A DNA stretch of 64,000 nucleotides from an uncultured Croceitalea sp. (GCA_947494805.1 CANLWK010000002.1:496001-560000), one strand, 5' to 3'. Positions 26,613-35,202 are shown, counted from the first letter of the stretch. Program-made: numbers and translations. Notes: a model not told the origin generated them from the letters alone.

Positions 26613-28937
26613 ATGTCATATATTGATGAATTGAACGAAGCGCAACGTGCGCCGGTACTCCATAAAGATGGACCTTTGATGGTGATTGCCGGAGCTGGGT
26701 CAGGTAAGACCCGGGTACTGACGTATCGCATCGCCCATTTAATGGATCAAGGTGTAGATTCGTTCAATATATTGGCTTTGACATTTACGAACAAGGCTGC
26801 ACGTGAAATGAAAAAACGTATTGCGGATATTGTGGGTAATTCAGAGGCCAAGAATCTTTGGATGGGTACGTTCCACTCGGTCTTTGCCAAATTGCTGCGA
26901 TTTGATGGGGATAAACTTGGGTACCCAAGTAATTTTACCATCTATGACACCCAAGATTCCCAACGTCTGATAGCATCCATAATCAAAGAAATGGGCTTGG
27001 ATAAGGACATTTACAAATACAAACAGGTACAAAACCGAATATCATCTTATAAGAACAGCCTTATTACGGTAAAGGCCTATTTTCAAAATCCTGAACTGGT
27101 AGAGGCCGATGCTATGGCCAAACGTCCAAGACTTGGTGAGATATATCAAAACTATGTAGATCGTTGTTTTAAGGCCGGGGCAATGGATTTTGATGATTTA
27201 TTGTTGCGTACAAATGAACTGTTGACACGATTCCCTGAAGTACTCATGAAGTACCAAGATCGTTTTCGCTACATTCTGGTTGATGAGTATCAAGATACCA
27301 ACCATTCGCAATATTTGATTGTTAAAGCACTATCTGACCGTTACCAGAACATTTGTGTGGTGGGTGATGATGCTCAAAGTATTTATTCTTTCCGTGGAGC
27401 GAACATCAATAACATCCTCAATTTTCAGCGCGATTATGATGATGTGGGCATGTATCGATTAGAACAGAACTATAGGTCAACGAAGAATATTGTAAACGCG
27501 GCCAACTCCATCATTGCTAAAAATAAGAACCAACTTGAAAAAGTAGTTTGGACAGCCAATGATGAAGGCAACCCCATTAAAATACATCGAAGTATTACAG
27601 ATGCGGAAGAAGGACGTTATGTCGCGTCTTCAATCTTTGAATATCGCATGCAACAGCAAATGTCCAATGGCGAGTTTGCCGTATTATACCGCACAAATTC
27701 ACAGTCCAGAGCCATTGAGGACGCGTTGCGCAAACGTGATATTCCATATCGAATTTATGGTGGACTCTCATTTTATCAACGTAAAGAAATTAAAGACGTT
27801 TTAGGTTATTTAAGACTAGTGATTAATCCTAAAGATGAAGAAGCACTAAAGCGTGTCATTAATTTTCCGGCAAGGGGTATTGGTCAAACTACCGTTGACA
27901 AATTGACTGTTGCCGCTAATCACTATGGCCGTTCCATTTTTGAGGTGATGGACAATCTTTCAAAATTGGATTTAAAAATCAATACTGGAACCAAGCGCAA
28001 ATTAGAAGATTTTGTGACCATGATCAAAAGCTTCCAAATCATGAATGAAGGCTCTGACGCTTTTACCTTGGCAGAGCACGTATCTAAAAAAACAGGTTTG
28101 CTGCTTGAGTTCAAAAAGGACGGCACTCCTGAAGGTATTGGTCGCATGGAAAATATTGAGGAATTGCTCAATGGCATCAAAGACTTTGTTGAAGGACAAA
28201 AAGAACTTGCAGATGCTACCGGAAGTTTAACAGAGTTTCTTGAAGATGTGGCATTAGCGACCGATATGGACAAAGACACGGGTGATGATGATAGAGTGGC
28301 CTTGATGACGATTCACTTGGCAAAAGGATTGGAATTTCCTTATGTATACATTGTAGGGATGGAAGAAGATCTTTTCCCTTCTGCGATGAGCATGAACACA
28401 CGAAGTGAATTGGAGGAGGAGCGAAGGTTGTTTTATGTCGCCCTCACTAGGGCAGAGAAACAAGCCTATCTTACCTATACCCAGAACCGATACCGCTGGG
28501 GAAAGCTTATTGATGCGGAACCCAGTCGTTTTCTTGAAGAAATTGACGAGCAATATATTGAAAACCTAACTCCCGTTAATGACGGATATCGGTACAAGTC
28601 AATGATTGATGCCAATATCTTTGGAGAGGTTGATAAAAGTAAGCTAAGACAGGTAAAACCAAGTAATGGTACACCACCTTCTGTTAGCAGACCCAATGAA
28701 AATCAGTTGCGAAAGCTTCGTAAATTGAAACCAACATTGTCTAGCCCGTCAAAGGCTTCAGCTACTGTAGACCCCAATTTAACTGAGGGCACCTATGTCA
28801 ATCATACCCGTTTTGGAAAAGGACAGGTTTTGAAGATTGAAGGTGTCGGAAATGATAAAAAAGCCGAAATCAAGTTTGAAAGGGGTGATATAAAAAAACT
28901 GCTTTTACGTTTTGCAAAGCTTGAGGTGCTCAGTTAA
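26613..28937 (+). CDS. uvrD: UvrD/PcrA-type ATP-dependent 3'-5' DNA helicase
   Basis: 774 residues, SF1A helicase. Motifs in order: Q motif 'LNEAQRAPV' (7-15), Walker A 'GAGSGKTR' (27-34), motif Ia 'ALTFTNKAAREM', motif II 'DEYQD' (224-228), motif III 'GDDAQSIYSFRGA', motif IV 'LEQNYRS', motif V 'LMTIHLAKGLEFPYVYIVG' region, motif VI 'RRLFYVALTRAEK'. The C-terminal Tudor-like tail ('TYVNHTRFGKGQVLKI', about 725-774) contacts RNA polymerase in PcrA/UvrD. Roles: nucleotide-excision and mismatch repair. Complete and of usual length. Confidence 0.95.
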   Translation: MSYIDELNEAQRAPVLHKDGPLMVIAGAGSGKTRVLTYRIAHLMDQGVDSFNILALTFTNKAAREMKKRIADIVGNSEAKNLWMGTFHSVFAKLLRFDGDKLGYPSNFTIYDTQDSQRLIASIIKEMGLDKDIYKYKQVQNRISSYKNSLITVKAYFQNPELVEADAMAKRPRLGEIYQNYVDRCFKAGAMDFDDLLLRTNELLTRFPEVLMKYQDRFRYILVDEYQDTNHSQYLIVKALSDRYQNICVVGDDAQSIYSFRGANINNILNFQRDYDDVGMYRLEQNYRSTKNIVNAANSIIAKNKNQLEKVVWTANDEGNPIKIHRSITDAEEGRYVASSIFEYRMQQQMSNGEFAVLYRTNSQSRAIEDALRKRDIPYRIYGGLSFYQRKEIKDVLGYLRLVINPKDEEALKRVINFPARGIGQTTVDKLTVAANHYGRSIFEVMDNLSKLDLKINTGTKRKLEDFVTMIKSFQIMNEGSDAFTLAEHVSKKTGLLLEFKKDGTPEGIGRMENIEELLNGIKDFVEGQKELADATGSLTEFLEDVALATDMDKDTGDDDRVALMTIHLAKGLEFPYVYIVGMEEDLFPSAMSMNTRSELEEERRLFYVALTRAEKQAYLTYTQNRYRWGKLIDAEPSRFLEEIDEQYIENLTPVNDGYRYKSMIDANIFGEVDKSKLRQVKPSNGTPPSVSRPNENQLRKLRKLKPTLSSPSKASATVDPNLTEGTYVNHTRFGKGQVLKIEGVGNDKKAEIKFERGDIKKLLLRFAKLEVLS

Positions 28938-29116
28938 TATAGTATTTGATCTGGGTTTGATTTAAAGTCTTCTCGAAAATCGGTAGCAAGGTCGCAATAC
29001 CTCGGCACCTGTAACATCAATTCGTGTCGAGATTTCTCCATTTCAGTATGGATGATTAAATCTAGACTACCTGTAGGCCAACGAGCGGTTATTCTTGCCC
29101 TAGAAAATATCCAATA
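28934..29116 (-). pseudogene. possible remnant of a coding sequence (60 codons, no start)
   Basis: A 60-codon minus frame follows a stop and reads 'ARITARWPTGSLDLIIHTE' then 'EKSRHELMLQVPRYC' and 'DFREDFKSNPDQILY'. It is rich in charged residues and looks coding rather than like AT-rich noise, yet it has no initiator at its 5' end; the only ATG (29041) would give 35 residues. Its stop overlaps the uvrD stop. It could be the 3' end of a decayed gene or a small gene; I do not recognise the family. Confidence 0.35.
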
Positions 29117-29278
29117 TTAGGCATGCCTATGAAATCTTAATTTACCTGTTTTCAGGGTTTTTTAACAATAGTTTTCTAAAGTTATTTGTATTCAATAAAC
29201 TTTTGATACCATAACAAAAATGCAATGTTTAGAAAACATAGTACTGTTGTTGACGTTAACCAATAAAAACCCAACCAG
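28938..29278. other. intergenic region after uvrD
   Basis: Besides the remnant frame, it holds a perfect 12-bp palindrome TAGGCATGCCTA (29118-29129), a short hairpin CCTG-TTTT-CAGG followed by a T-run (29145-29163, weak terminator for uvrD), and a 6-bp hairpin ATGTTT/AAACAT (29225-29239). No clear promoter for the zinc-ribbon gene is seen. Confidence 0.4.
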
Positions 29279-29884
29279 ATGATAATTTACGGATATCGTT
29301 CTACACACTTAAAAACAGGGGCACTTCCCAATGTTAAATGCCCAAATTGTGGATCACAGACTCAAATGACCACCAGCGTTTATGGACGCCATGTGCATAT
29401 TTTTTGGATTCCTTTGTTTCCAGCCGGTAAAATAGGGGTTTTTGAATGTCAACACTGCCACAAAGGTTTTAAAAAGAAAGCGTTGGGCCAAGATGCTAAG
29501 TTGGCCTATAAAAACTTTAAAACAACGGTAAAAACACCTATATGGAAGTATTCTGGATTAATGATAATCGCACTTTTGGTCGCCCTTGGGTTTTATTCAA
29601 GCTCAAAAGATAAAGAACGTGTGCAACAGTTAGTAAAAGAACCTGCCATGTTTGATGTATATACATTTCGCACAGAACAGAATTACTATTCTACTTTTAA
29701 GGTGTCACAAGTTTTTGAAGATAGTATCTATGTGAATTATAATAATTTTGAAACGAACAAGCTCACCGGCGTAAAGGATATTGACAAAAAAGAGAACTAC
29801 CAAGACAGTCTATACTACGTACTCACGGTAAATGATATTAAAGCACTTGAAGCATCTGGTGACTTGATGGATGTTTGCCGATAA
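29279..29884 (+). CDS. zinc-ribbon single-pass membrane protein
   Basis: 201 residues. The N-terminus carries two CxxC knuckles, C21-C24 ('KCPNCG') and C57-C60 ('ECQHCH'), which should form one zinc ribbon facing the cytoplasm. One membrane helix (about 95-111, 'GLMIIALLVALGFYSS') leads to a C-terminal extracytoplasmic domain of about 90 residues ('DVYTFRTEQNYYSTFKVSQV'). No enzymatic motif is visible; the function is unknown. The last codons overlap the longest possible frame of the next gene, but that gene most likely starts at 29968, leaving 83 nt between them. Confidence 0.75.
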   Translation: MIIYGYRSTHLKTGALPNVKCPNCGSQTQMTTSVYGRHVHIFWIPLFPAGKIGVFECQHCHKGFKKKALGQDAKLAYKNFKTTVKTPIWKYSGLMIIALLVALGFYSSSKDKERVQQLVKEPAMFDVYTFRTEQNYYSTFKVSQVFEDSIYVNYNNFETNKLTGVKDIDKKENYQDSLYYVLTVNDIKALEASGDLMDVCR

Positions 29885-29967
29885 TTTACCGTTATACACA
29901 TGCAAAACAGTGTTGGACTTCGATTAGATTTCGTAACTTCATTAGAAGTTTATTTAATTCGTTTGAA

Positions 29968-30588
29968 GTGGCAGAATTTCTTAAAATCTATGAGGATAAT
30001 CCTAGTCAGGCGCAGCTTGACAAAGTTGTTGCTATACTTCGTAAAGGGGGTTTGGTAATCTATCCGACCGATACGGTATATGGTCTTGGTTGTGATATTA
30101 CCAACTCTAAGGCGCTCGAGAAAATTGCCCGAATCAAAGGTATTAAACTTGCAAAAGCGAATTGGTCCTTCATTTGTCATGATTTAAGCAATTTGTCAGA
30201 TTATGTACGTCAGATAGATACACGCACTTTTAAAGTACTCAAACGCGCATTGCCCGGCCCTTACACTTTTATACTACCGGGCAATAACAATCTTCCAAAA
30301 GATTTTAAGAAGAGAAAAACAGTTGGTATCAGGGTCCCCGAGAATAGAATTGCCCAAGAACTGGTCGCCACTTTGGGTAACCCCATAGTCTCCACTTCAA
30401 TCCGCGATGATGATGATATTTTGGAATATACCACCGATCCAGAACTGATTTTTGAAAAATGGCAGAATTTGGTCGATGTGGTTATCGATGGTGGTTATGG
30501 CGACAATACCGCTTCTACCGTGATTGATTTGTCTGGTGATGAACCCGAAGTTGTTCGTGAGGGCAAAGGATCACTAGATATCCTGTGA
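29968..30588 (+). CDS. L-threonylcarbamoyladenylate synthase (YciO/Sua5/YrdC family)
   Basis: Makes threonylcarbamoyl-AMP for the t6A37 tRNA modification. Motifs: 'KGGLVIYPTDTVYGLGCDI' (threonine/ATP pocket), 'RIKGIKLAK', 'PGPYTFILPGN', 'TVGIRVPEN', 'NPIVSTSIRDDDD' and C-terminal 'ASTVIDLSGDEPEVVREGKGS'. The open frame reaches back to ATG 29875, but those 31 residues are unlike the family, while GTG at 29968 gives VAEFLKIYE, matching the usual MAEF(I/L)KIYE start and a 206-residue protein. I therefore take the GTG. YciO-type members are weaker synthases than TsaC in E. coli; here it may be the only copy, which I cannot check. Confidence 0.88.
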   Translation: MAEFLKIYEDNPSQAQLDKVVAILRKGGLVIYPTDTVYGLGCDITNSKALEKIARIKGIKLAKANWSFICHDLSNLSDYVRQIDTRTFKVLKRALPGPYTFILPGNNNLPKDFKKRKTVGIRVPENRIAQELVATLGNPIVSTSIRDDDDILEYTTDPELIFEKWQNLVDVVIDGGYGDNTASTVIDLSGDEPEVVREGKGSLDIL

Positions 30589-30592
30589 ATAA

Positions 30593-30618
30593 AAAGAGCG
30601 GCTTATTAGCCGCTCTTT
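30593..30618. terminator. bidirectional terminator
   Basis: A perfect 11-bp stem AAAGAGCGGCT (30593-30603) with AGCCGCTCTTT (30608-30618) and a TATT loop between converging genes. On the minus strand the stem runs into TTTTTATTC, a good U-run for the OmpA gene; on the plus strand the T-run is short. Confidence 0.85.
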
Positions 30619-30643
30619 ACATTTTAATAGGTAGAACCTAACC

Positions 30644-31495
30644 TTATTTGTTGATTGCCGGATCTTTCATTCCTTCTTCAATCATGCTGTAGAACTGGTC
30701 GATTTTTGGTAGTACTACTATTCGGGTTCTTCTGTTCTTAGACTTGTCCGTAGCCGAAACTGGCACAAACTCTGCTCGACCAGCGGCGGTCATACGCTTG
30801 GGATCGACACCATAGTCATTCTGAAGAATTCGTACGATAGCGGTTGCTCTTTTAGCACTCAAATCCCAGTTGTCCAACAAAACACCCTTTCTATATGGTA
30901 CGTTATCTGTGTGGCCTTCAACCATGAATTCAAAATCAGGTTTGTTATTTACTACCTTGGCTACTTTACCCAACACTTCTTTAGCTGCAGAAGTCACATT
31001 GTAGCTACCGCTTTTAAACAATAGCTTATCTGAAATGGATACAAAAACAACACCTTTCTCAACACTTACTTCAATATCATCGTCTTCAAGATTGCCCAAA
31101 ACACCTTTTAAACTTTGCACCAAGGCCAAGTTTACAGAATCTCTTCGGGTTACCGCATCTTGTAATCTTCTAATGGTCAAATCTTTTTCTTGAAGACTTT
31201 CTAATGACTTCTCAAGGTTTTCAGCACCCTTGGCACTTAATTCGGTCAAGTTGCCCATGTTGTCGATGAGTACTTGATTATTTGCTTTCAAAAATTTCAC
31301 TTGATCCTTAAGTGATTGCATTTCTGCTGTAGCCGTAGACTTTTCTTCTAAACACTCGTTTAACTTAACTGTTGCAGAATTCAACAAATCTTGTGTTTCT
31401 TTATTTTTTGCTTCAAGTTCTGCATATTTCTTTTGCGATACACATGAAGTCAATAAGACGGCAACACCTAAGGTTCCTAAAACTAATTTTTTCAT
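30644..31495 (-). CDS. OmpA family lipoprotein with coiled coil
   Basis: 283 residues. Lipoprotein signal with lipobox 'VLLTSC' (C18), a coiled coil (about 22-125: 'QKKYAELEAKNKETQDLL', 'LEKSLESLQEKDLTIRRL'), then an OmpA C-terminal domain (about 145-265) with intact peptidoglycan-binding motifs: 'VEGHTDNVPY' (D197) and 'NWDLSAKRATAIV' (R216). It should be anchored in the outer membrane and bind the cell wall. A good promoter with -33 and -7 boxes lies upstream, and a strong terminator follows, so it is monocistronic. It is the canonical counterpart of the degenerate paralogue at 22245-23009. Confidence 0.92.
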   Translation of the reverse strand: MKKLVLGTLGVAVLLTSCVSQKKYAELEAKNKETQDLLNSATVKLNECLEEKSTATAEMQSLKDQVKFLKANNQVLIDNMGNLTELSAKGAENLEKSLESLQEKDLTIRRLQDAVTRRDSVNLALVQSLKGVLGNLEDDDIEVSVEKGVVFVSISDKLLFKSGSYNVTSAAKEVLGKVAKVVNNKPDFEFMVEGHTDNVPYRKGVLLDNWDLSAKRATAIVRILQNDYGVDPKRMTAAGRAEFVPVSATDKSKNRRTRIVVLPKIDQFYSMIEEGMKDPAINK

Positions 31496-31547
31496 AAATA
31501 CTTTTATTTATACTGGTTAATTAATAACACTTTCGGTTAACATTCGT

Positions 31548-31575
31548 CAAAATTATAATAATTGCAAATCAGCAA
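31548..31575 (-). promoter_or_regulatory. promoter of the OmpA lipoprotein gene
   Basis: On the minus strand TTG (31575-31573), 17-nt spacer, then TAATTTTG (31555-31548), matching the Bacteroidota TTG-N17..23-TAnnTTTG pattern. The start codon is about 50 nt further on, giving a leader of about 45 nt. Confidence 0.55.
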
Positions 31576-31588
31576 GATTCAGACATCG

Positions 31589-32590
31589 TTAATCTTTTAC
31601 TAAAATGTTAAAATTCTTCACTTGATGTACGAAGTGCGACCATACTATGGATTTCACAGAATAGTATTTTAGTAAAAAATTAGCCTTTTCCCGCTTTTTG
31701 TACATTTTGGAAAAGTTCTTGTAGAAACTGAAGTGTGCCCGTAATATGGCGAAACTGTGCAAAAATTTAAGCTGTATTGCAAAATGCACTGCCGCAATAC
31801 CATCAAGTAACAATCGATAGAAAATCAGCTTTGTTGCAGAGCGTCTTGGCAAATTTTTTGTGATGGAATATAATGAATTGCGAAAGTTCAAGAATGTTTT
31901 ATTCGGATTGGAGTTCTTCAAGGTGAATCCGCCCAAATGAAAAACAATGCTCTCACCGACATAAAAAACCTTGTGCCCTGTATTTTTTGCCCGCCAACAC
32001 AAATCAATTTCCTCTTGATGTGCAAAATAATCGGCATCAAATCCGTCTAGCTCCCAAAAAACAGTCTTTCTAATAAACATACAGGCTCCTGTTGCCCAAA
32101 AAACCTCTCTCGTATCATCATATTGCCCTTCATCTTTCTCAATGGATTGAAAAATACGACCACGGCAAAAGGGATACCCAAGTTTATCAATGTAACCACC
32201 GGCCGCGCCTGCATATTCAAAGTATTCCCGATTTTTTAGATCACGAATTTTAGGTTGTGCAATAGCAATACTTTCATTTTCTTTAAATAATTTCAAGAAT
32301 GGAGAAGTCCAATTAGGAGTCACTTCCACGTCCGAATTCAAAAGACAGAATAAATCGGCATCAATTGACTTTAGCCCTTGGTTGTACCCTCCGGCAAATC
32401 CATAGTTTTCTTCGTTTTCAATCACTTGAACTTCGGAGAATTCAGTTTTGACCATCTCGACCGAGTCGTCTGTTGAAGCATTATCAATTAAATAGATGGT
32501 AGCATCACCCGAAAACTTTAAGACAAAAGGTAAGTAGTCTTTCAGGAGCTGCGCCCCATTCCAATTTAATATGACGACGGCGAGTTTCAA
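31589..32590 (-). CDS. family 2 glycosyltransferase
   Basis: 333 residues, GT-A fold. N-terminal 'VVILNWNGAQLLKDYL' and 'IYLIDNASTDDSVEMV' bind the nucleotide, 'FAGGYNQGLK' and 'LLNSDVEV' (DxD-equivalent) complete the donor site, and 'GFDADYFAHQEEIDLCWR' (ED-like catalytic region) follows. The layout is that of rhamnosyltransferase-like GT2 proteins that decorate surface polysaccharide. The C-terminal 80 residues are basic and amphipathic, probably membrane-associating. Starts 12 nt after the PD-(D/E)XK gene and is likely co-transcribed with it. Confidence 0.92.
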   Translation of the reverse strand: MKLAVVILNWNGAQLLKDYLPFVLKFSGDATIYLIDNASTDDSVEMVKTEFSEVQVIENEENYGFAGGYNQGLKSIDADLFCLLNSDVEVTPNWTSPFLKLFKENESIAIAQPKIRDLKNREYFEYAGAAGGYIDKLGYPFCRGRIFQSIEKDEGQYDDTREVFWATGACMFIRKTVFWELDGFDADYFAHQEEIDLCWRAKNTGHKVFYVGESIVFHLGGFTLKNSNPNKTFLNFRNSLYSITKNLPRRSATKLIFYRLLLDGIAAVHFAIQLKFLHSFAILRAHFSFYKNFSKMYKKREKANFLLKYYSVKSIVWSHFVHQVKNFNILVKD

Positions 32591-32602
32591 AACGGGAGCA
32601 AA

Positions 32603-33049
32603 TTAACGGCTAAAATCAGGAATTTCGGTTAGAAAAGTATATTTTTCTTCTTTGTGATTCATTTGACAATAATAATGTTGTAGTCCGTTAGTGACCATTA
32701 AGTAATTGGCTTTCAATTTGAGATTGTATATGGCAATTTGGTTAAAGGTTGCCTGTGTAATGGCTACACTAGGTGCCTTGCATTCGACAAGGGTATGTAT
32801 ACTACCATCTGCATTAAAGAGAAGAACATCATAACGTTTCTTCAAACCATTGACTATCAGCTGCTTTTCAACATTCAGAAGGCTTTTGGGGTATCTTTTA
32901 GTATGGTGCAAAAAGTGCACGGTATGTTGTCGCACCCATTCTTCAGGTTGTAGCACAACAAATTTTTTACGGATGACATCAAAAATCAAGGTACTATTTT
33001 CGGTACTTTTAAGCCGAAAATTATAGGATGGAAAATTGAGTGCCTGCAT
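32603..33049 (-). CDS. stand-alone PD-(D/E)XK protein (HsdR N-terminal-like domain)
   Basis: 148 residues comprising only the nuclease-like domain found at the N-terminus of type I restriction HsdR subunits. The core 'KRYDVLLFNADG' and 'HTLVECKAPS' supplies D74, E89 and K91, the D-ExK metal/catalytic triad; 'QATFNQIAIYNLKLKANYLMVTNG' is the following helix-strand. There is no helicase, specificity or methylase gene nearby, so this is not a restriction system. Many Flavobacteriia carry such a protein next to holA. A nuclease or DNA-binding function is inference. Its ATG is 26 nt from the divergent holA ATG. Confidence 0.88.
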   Translation of the reverse strand: MQALNFPSYNFRLKSTENSTLIFDVIRKKFVVLQPEEWVRQHTVHFLHHTKRYPKSLLNVEKQLIVNGLKKRYDVLLFNADGSIHTLVECKAPSVAITQATFNQIAIYNLKLKANYLMVTNGLQHYYCQMNHKEEKYTFLTEIPDFSR

Positions 33050-33075
33050 AGCACAAATTTGATGATTTTTTTTAG

Positions 33076-34077
33076 ATGGAAGAAGCCAAGCGTATTGTCA
33101 CCGATATCAAAAATGGACAGGTAAAGCCTATTTACTTTTTGATGGGGGATGAGCCATATTATATTGACAAGATTACAGATTTTGTAGCAAGTAACGTGCT
33201 GACCGAAGCCGAAAGAGGATTTAATCAAATGGTCGTTTATGGGAAGGATACCTCCATTGATGAGATAGTGTCGCATGCAAAGCGGTATCCGATGATGGCC
33301 GAACATCAGGTCGTGATTGTAAAAGAGGCTCAACACTTGTCAAGAACTATAGAAAATTTAGCATCTTATGCTGAAAATCCACAACCTACTACGATACTTG
33401 TTGTCGGGTATAAGTACAAGAAAATTGATAAGCGCAAAAAATTGTACAAAACTGTACAAAAAACAGGCGTAATCTTCGAAAGCAAAAAACTGTATGAAAA
33501 TCAAGTGGCCGATTGGATTCGCCGTGTACTGTCGGGTAAAGGTTACCGCATAGCCCCTAAAGCTTCAGCGCTGTTGGTTGAATTTTTGGGCACAGATTTA
33601 AGCAAGATAAACAATGAAATTGAAAAATTGTTTTTGGTAGTTGACAAACAACAGGAAATTACTTCGCAATTGATCGAACAACATATTGGGATAAGTAAGG
33701 ACTTCAATAATTTTGAATTAAAGAAGGCAATTGGTGAACGCGACGTTTTGAAAGCTACACGAATTGTAAATTACTTTGGTGAAAACCCAAAGGATAATCC
33801 TTTTGTCGTAACGGTGACGTTACTTCACAATTTTTTTGCACAGCTTTTACAATATCATGGATTGAATGATAGATCACCAAAATCGGTTGCAAAGGTTCTG
33901 GGGATCAACCCCTATTTTGTAAATGAATATGCGGTGGCCTCAAATAACTATCCGATGAAGCGTGTCAGTACTATAATATCAGAACTTCGAAGCTTGGACC
34001 TCAAAGGCAAAGGTGTAGGCTCTCAAAACATGAACCAACAAGAGCTGTTAAAAGAGTTGCTCACAGCAATCTTTTAA
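33076..34077 (+). CDS. holA: DNA polymerase III subunit delta
   Basis: 333 residues, AAA+ clamp-loader delta subunit. N-terminal 'PIYFLMGDEPYYIDKITDFV' (14-33) and 'YPMMAEHQVVIVKEAQ' are family signatures; like other delta subunits it lacks a functional Walker A. The C-terminal helical domain ('FELKKAIGERDVLKATRIVNYF', 'LLHNFFAQLLQYH') follows. It opens the beta sliding clamp during loading. Its stop abuts the convergent DoxX gene stop with no gap. Confidence 0.93.
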   Translation: MEEAKRIVTDIKNGQVKPIYFLMGDEPYYIDKITDFVASNVLTEAERGFNQMVVYGKDTSIDEIVSHAKRYPMMAEHQVVIVKEAQHLSRTIENLASYAENPQPTTILVVGYKYKKIDKRKKLYKTVQKTGVIFESKKLYENQVADWIRRVLSGKGYRIAPKASALLVEFLGTDLSKINNEIEKLFLVVDKQQEITSQLIEQHIGISKDFNNFELKKAIGERDVLKATRIVNYFGENPKDNPFVVTVTLLHNFFAQLLQYHGLNDRSPKSVAKVLGINPYFVNEYAVASNNYPMKRVSTIISELRSLDLKGKGVGSQNMNQQELLKELLTAIF

Positions 34078-34458
34078 CTACTTTTTATCTAAACTGTACT
34101 TACCTGGTCCGACAAGAAAAATGACCAAAAAGAAAACTGCATAGAGTACGGCCAATTCTTTTTTGGCAAAGGGATCGGCACCATGGGTAATAAAGGCGGC
34201 AACCACCATGGTTATTAATGACGGTATGGCAGCAAATCTTGTCTTGTATCCGATGATGATCAAAGCGGGTGCAACAAACTCACCGATTACGGTCAAAAAC
34301 AATGATGGTGCCTGACCAATGCCTATAGGGTTGGGAAATTCAAAATTACCGGCCAATAGGTTTTGAAGCTTTGGCAGACCATGGACAAAAAGCATAATGG
34401 CAGACGGAAGTATTCTTAGCACCGCTAAACCAATGTGATGTAGACCTGAAGAACGCAT
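34078..34458 (-). CDS. DoxX family membrane protein (small)
   Basis: 126 residues from ATG 34458; the frame extends 23 residues further to 34527 but that segment is polar and unlike the family, so the later start is preferred. Four membrane helices are seen (about residues 7-30, 50-70, 73-93, 100-117), with DoxX motifs 'IMLFVHGLPKLQNLL' and 'FVAPALIIIGYKTRFAAIP'. DoxX/SURF4-like proteins are linked to thiosulfate:quinone oxidoreduction or membrane redox stress; the exact role is unknown. It follows a second DoxX gene on the same strand. Confidence 0.85.
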   Translation of the reverse strand: MRSSGLHHIGLAVLRILPSAIMLFVHGLPKLQNLLAGNFEFPNPIGIGQAPSLFLTVIGEFVAPALIIIGYKTRFAAIPSLITMVVAAFITHGADPFAKKELAVLYAVFFLVIFLVGPGKYSLDKK

Positions 34459-34592
34459 ACAAATGGGGGATTTGTGTTTAGCAAAAGTATTGTTTTTTGC
34501 GAAACCATAAAATTTTAGAGGTTTCAAGGATTAAACCGCAGATCTATACCTTTGATTTTCAATATTTAAAATACTGCGAATAAGGTTTCTTC

Positions 34593-35084
34593 TTAGTCCG
34601 TGTTTAATTTTGATGCGATTAGCTGGTCAAAACCAAATCGACCTGACCCTAAGTAGAGATTGTAAACAGCTAGCCAGAGAAACCCCATGGCCGGTAGCAT
34701 TCCCCAAGTACCCTGACCCCATTTTTGCATAAAGATTGCGACCAACATAGTACACATAATAAGAAATGATGCTACACGTGTTTTTAATCCAAACGCAAAG
34801 AACAATCCGCCTACGGCTTCACTAAAAGCTCCCATCCATGCAAAAAAAACCGGCACCACGGCAAAAATACCTCCATATTCGGCCACATCTTCCGGAAACC
34901 ATTCGATTACTTCAAAAAGATCAAGGTTTTTTTCTTTATCCGTCCAAGGCATTCCAAATTTTGAAGCTCCAAAATCTACGGCAAGAAGCATCCCGCCTAT
35001 GAATCGTATCAAGGCGAAAGCTAAATCGGCAAACCAGTGTTTTTGTCCAATTGGTGTAATAATAATTTTGAAAATGTTTTTCAT
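34593..35084 (-). CDS. DoxX family membrane protein
   Basis: 163 residues from ATG 35084 ('MKNIFKIIITP'); the frame reaches 35159, but the extra 25 residues are not family-like and include the region just after the operator-like repeats. Four membrane helices and 'LALIRFIGGMLLAVDFGASKFG', 'GAFSEAVGGLFFAFGLKTRVASF' define DoxX. Lies between the AraC-type regulator gene (118-bp gap) and the small DoxX gene on the same strand. Regulation by the AraC protein through repeats at 35160-35189 is inferred. Confidence 0.85.
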   Translation of the reverse strand: MKNIFKIIITPIGQKHWFADLAFALIRFIGGMLLAVDFGASKFGMPWTDKEKNLDLFEVIEWFPEDVAEYGGIFAVVPVFFAWMGAFSEAVGGLFFAFGLKTRVASFLIMCTMLVAIFMQKWGQGTWGMLPAMGFLWLAVYNLYLGSGRFGFDQLIASKLNTD

Positions 35085-35159
35085 GACATTGTTTTTTGAT
35101 ATTGTTGGTACAAATGTCATGGTAATGAACGTGATTGGCGACCCAAAAGATTTTATCAA

Positions 35160-35189
35160 GTCTCAAATACGATTTGAGACGTCTCAAAG
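35160..35189. promoter_or_regulatory. triple half-site operator-like repeat upstream of DoxX genes
   Basis: GTCTCAAAT (35160-35168), its inverted copy ATTTGAGAC (35172-35180) and a direct copy GTCTCAAAG (35181-35189). The two direct copies start 21 bp apart, two helical turns, as in AraC-type operators, and lie between the AraC gene and the DoxX start. The inverted pair could fold as a hairpin, but no U-run follows. Confidence 0.55.
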
Positions 35190-35202
35190 CTTCAACGTGT
35201 TA

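Noticed and set aside
32603-33049. Type I restriction-modification system
   Set aside because: Only the HsdR N-terminal-like nuclease domain is present; there is no helicase, HsdM or HsdS gene.
35160-35180. Intrinsic terminator for the AraC gene
   Set aside because: The hairpin has no following U-run on the minus strand, and the third half-site at 35181-35189 fits an operator better.
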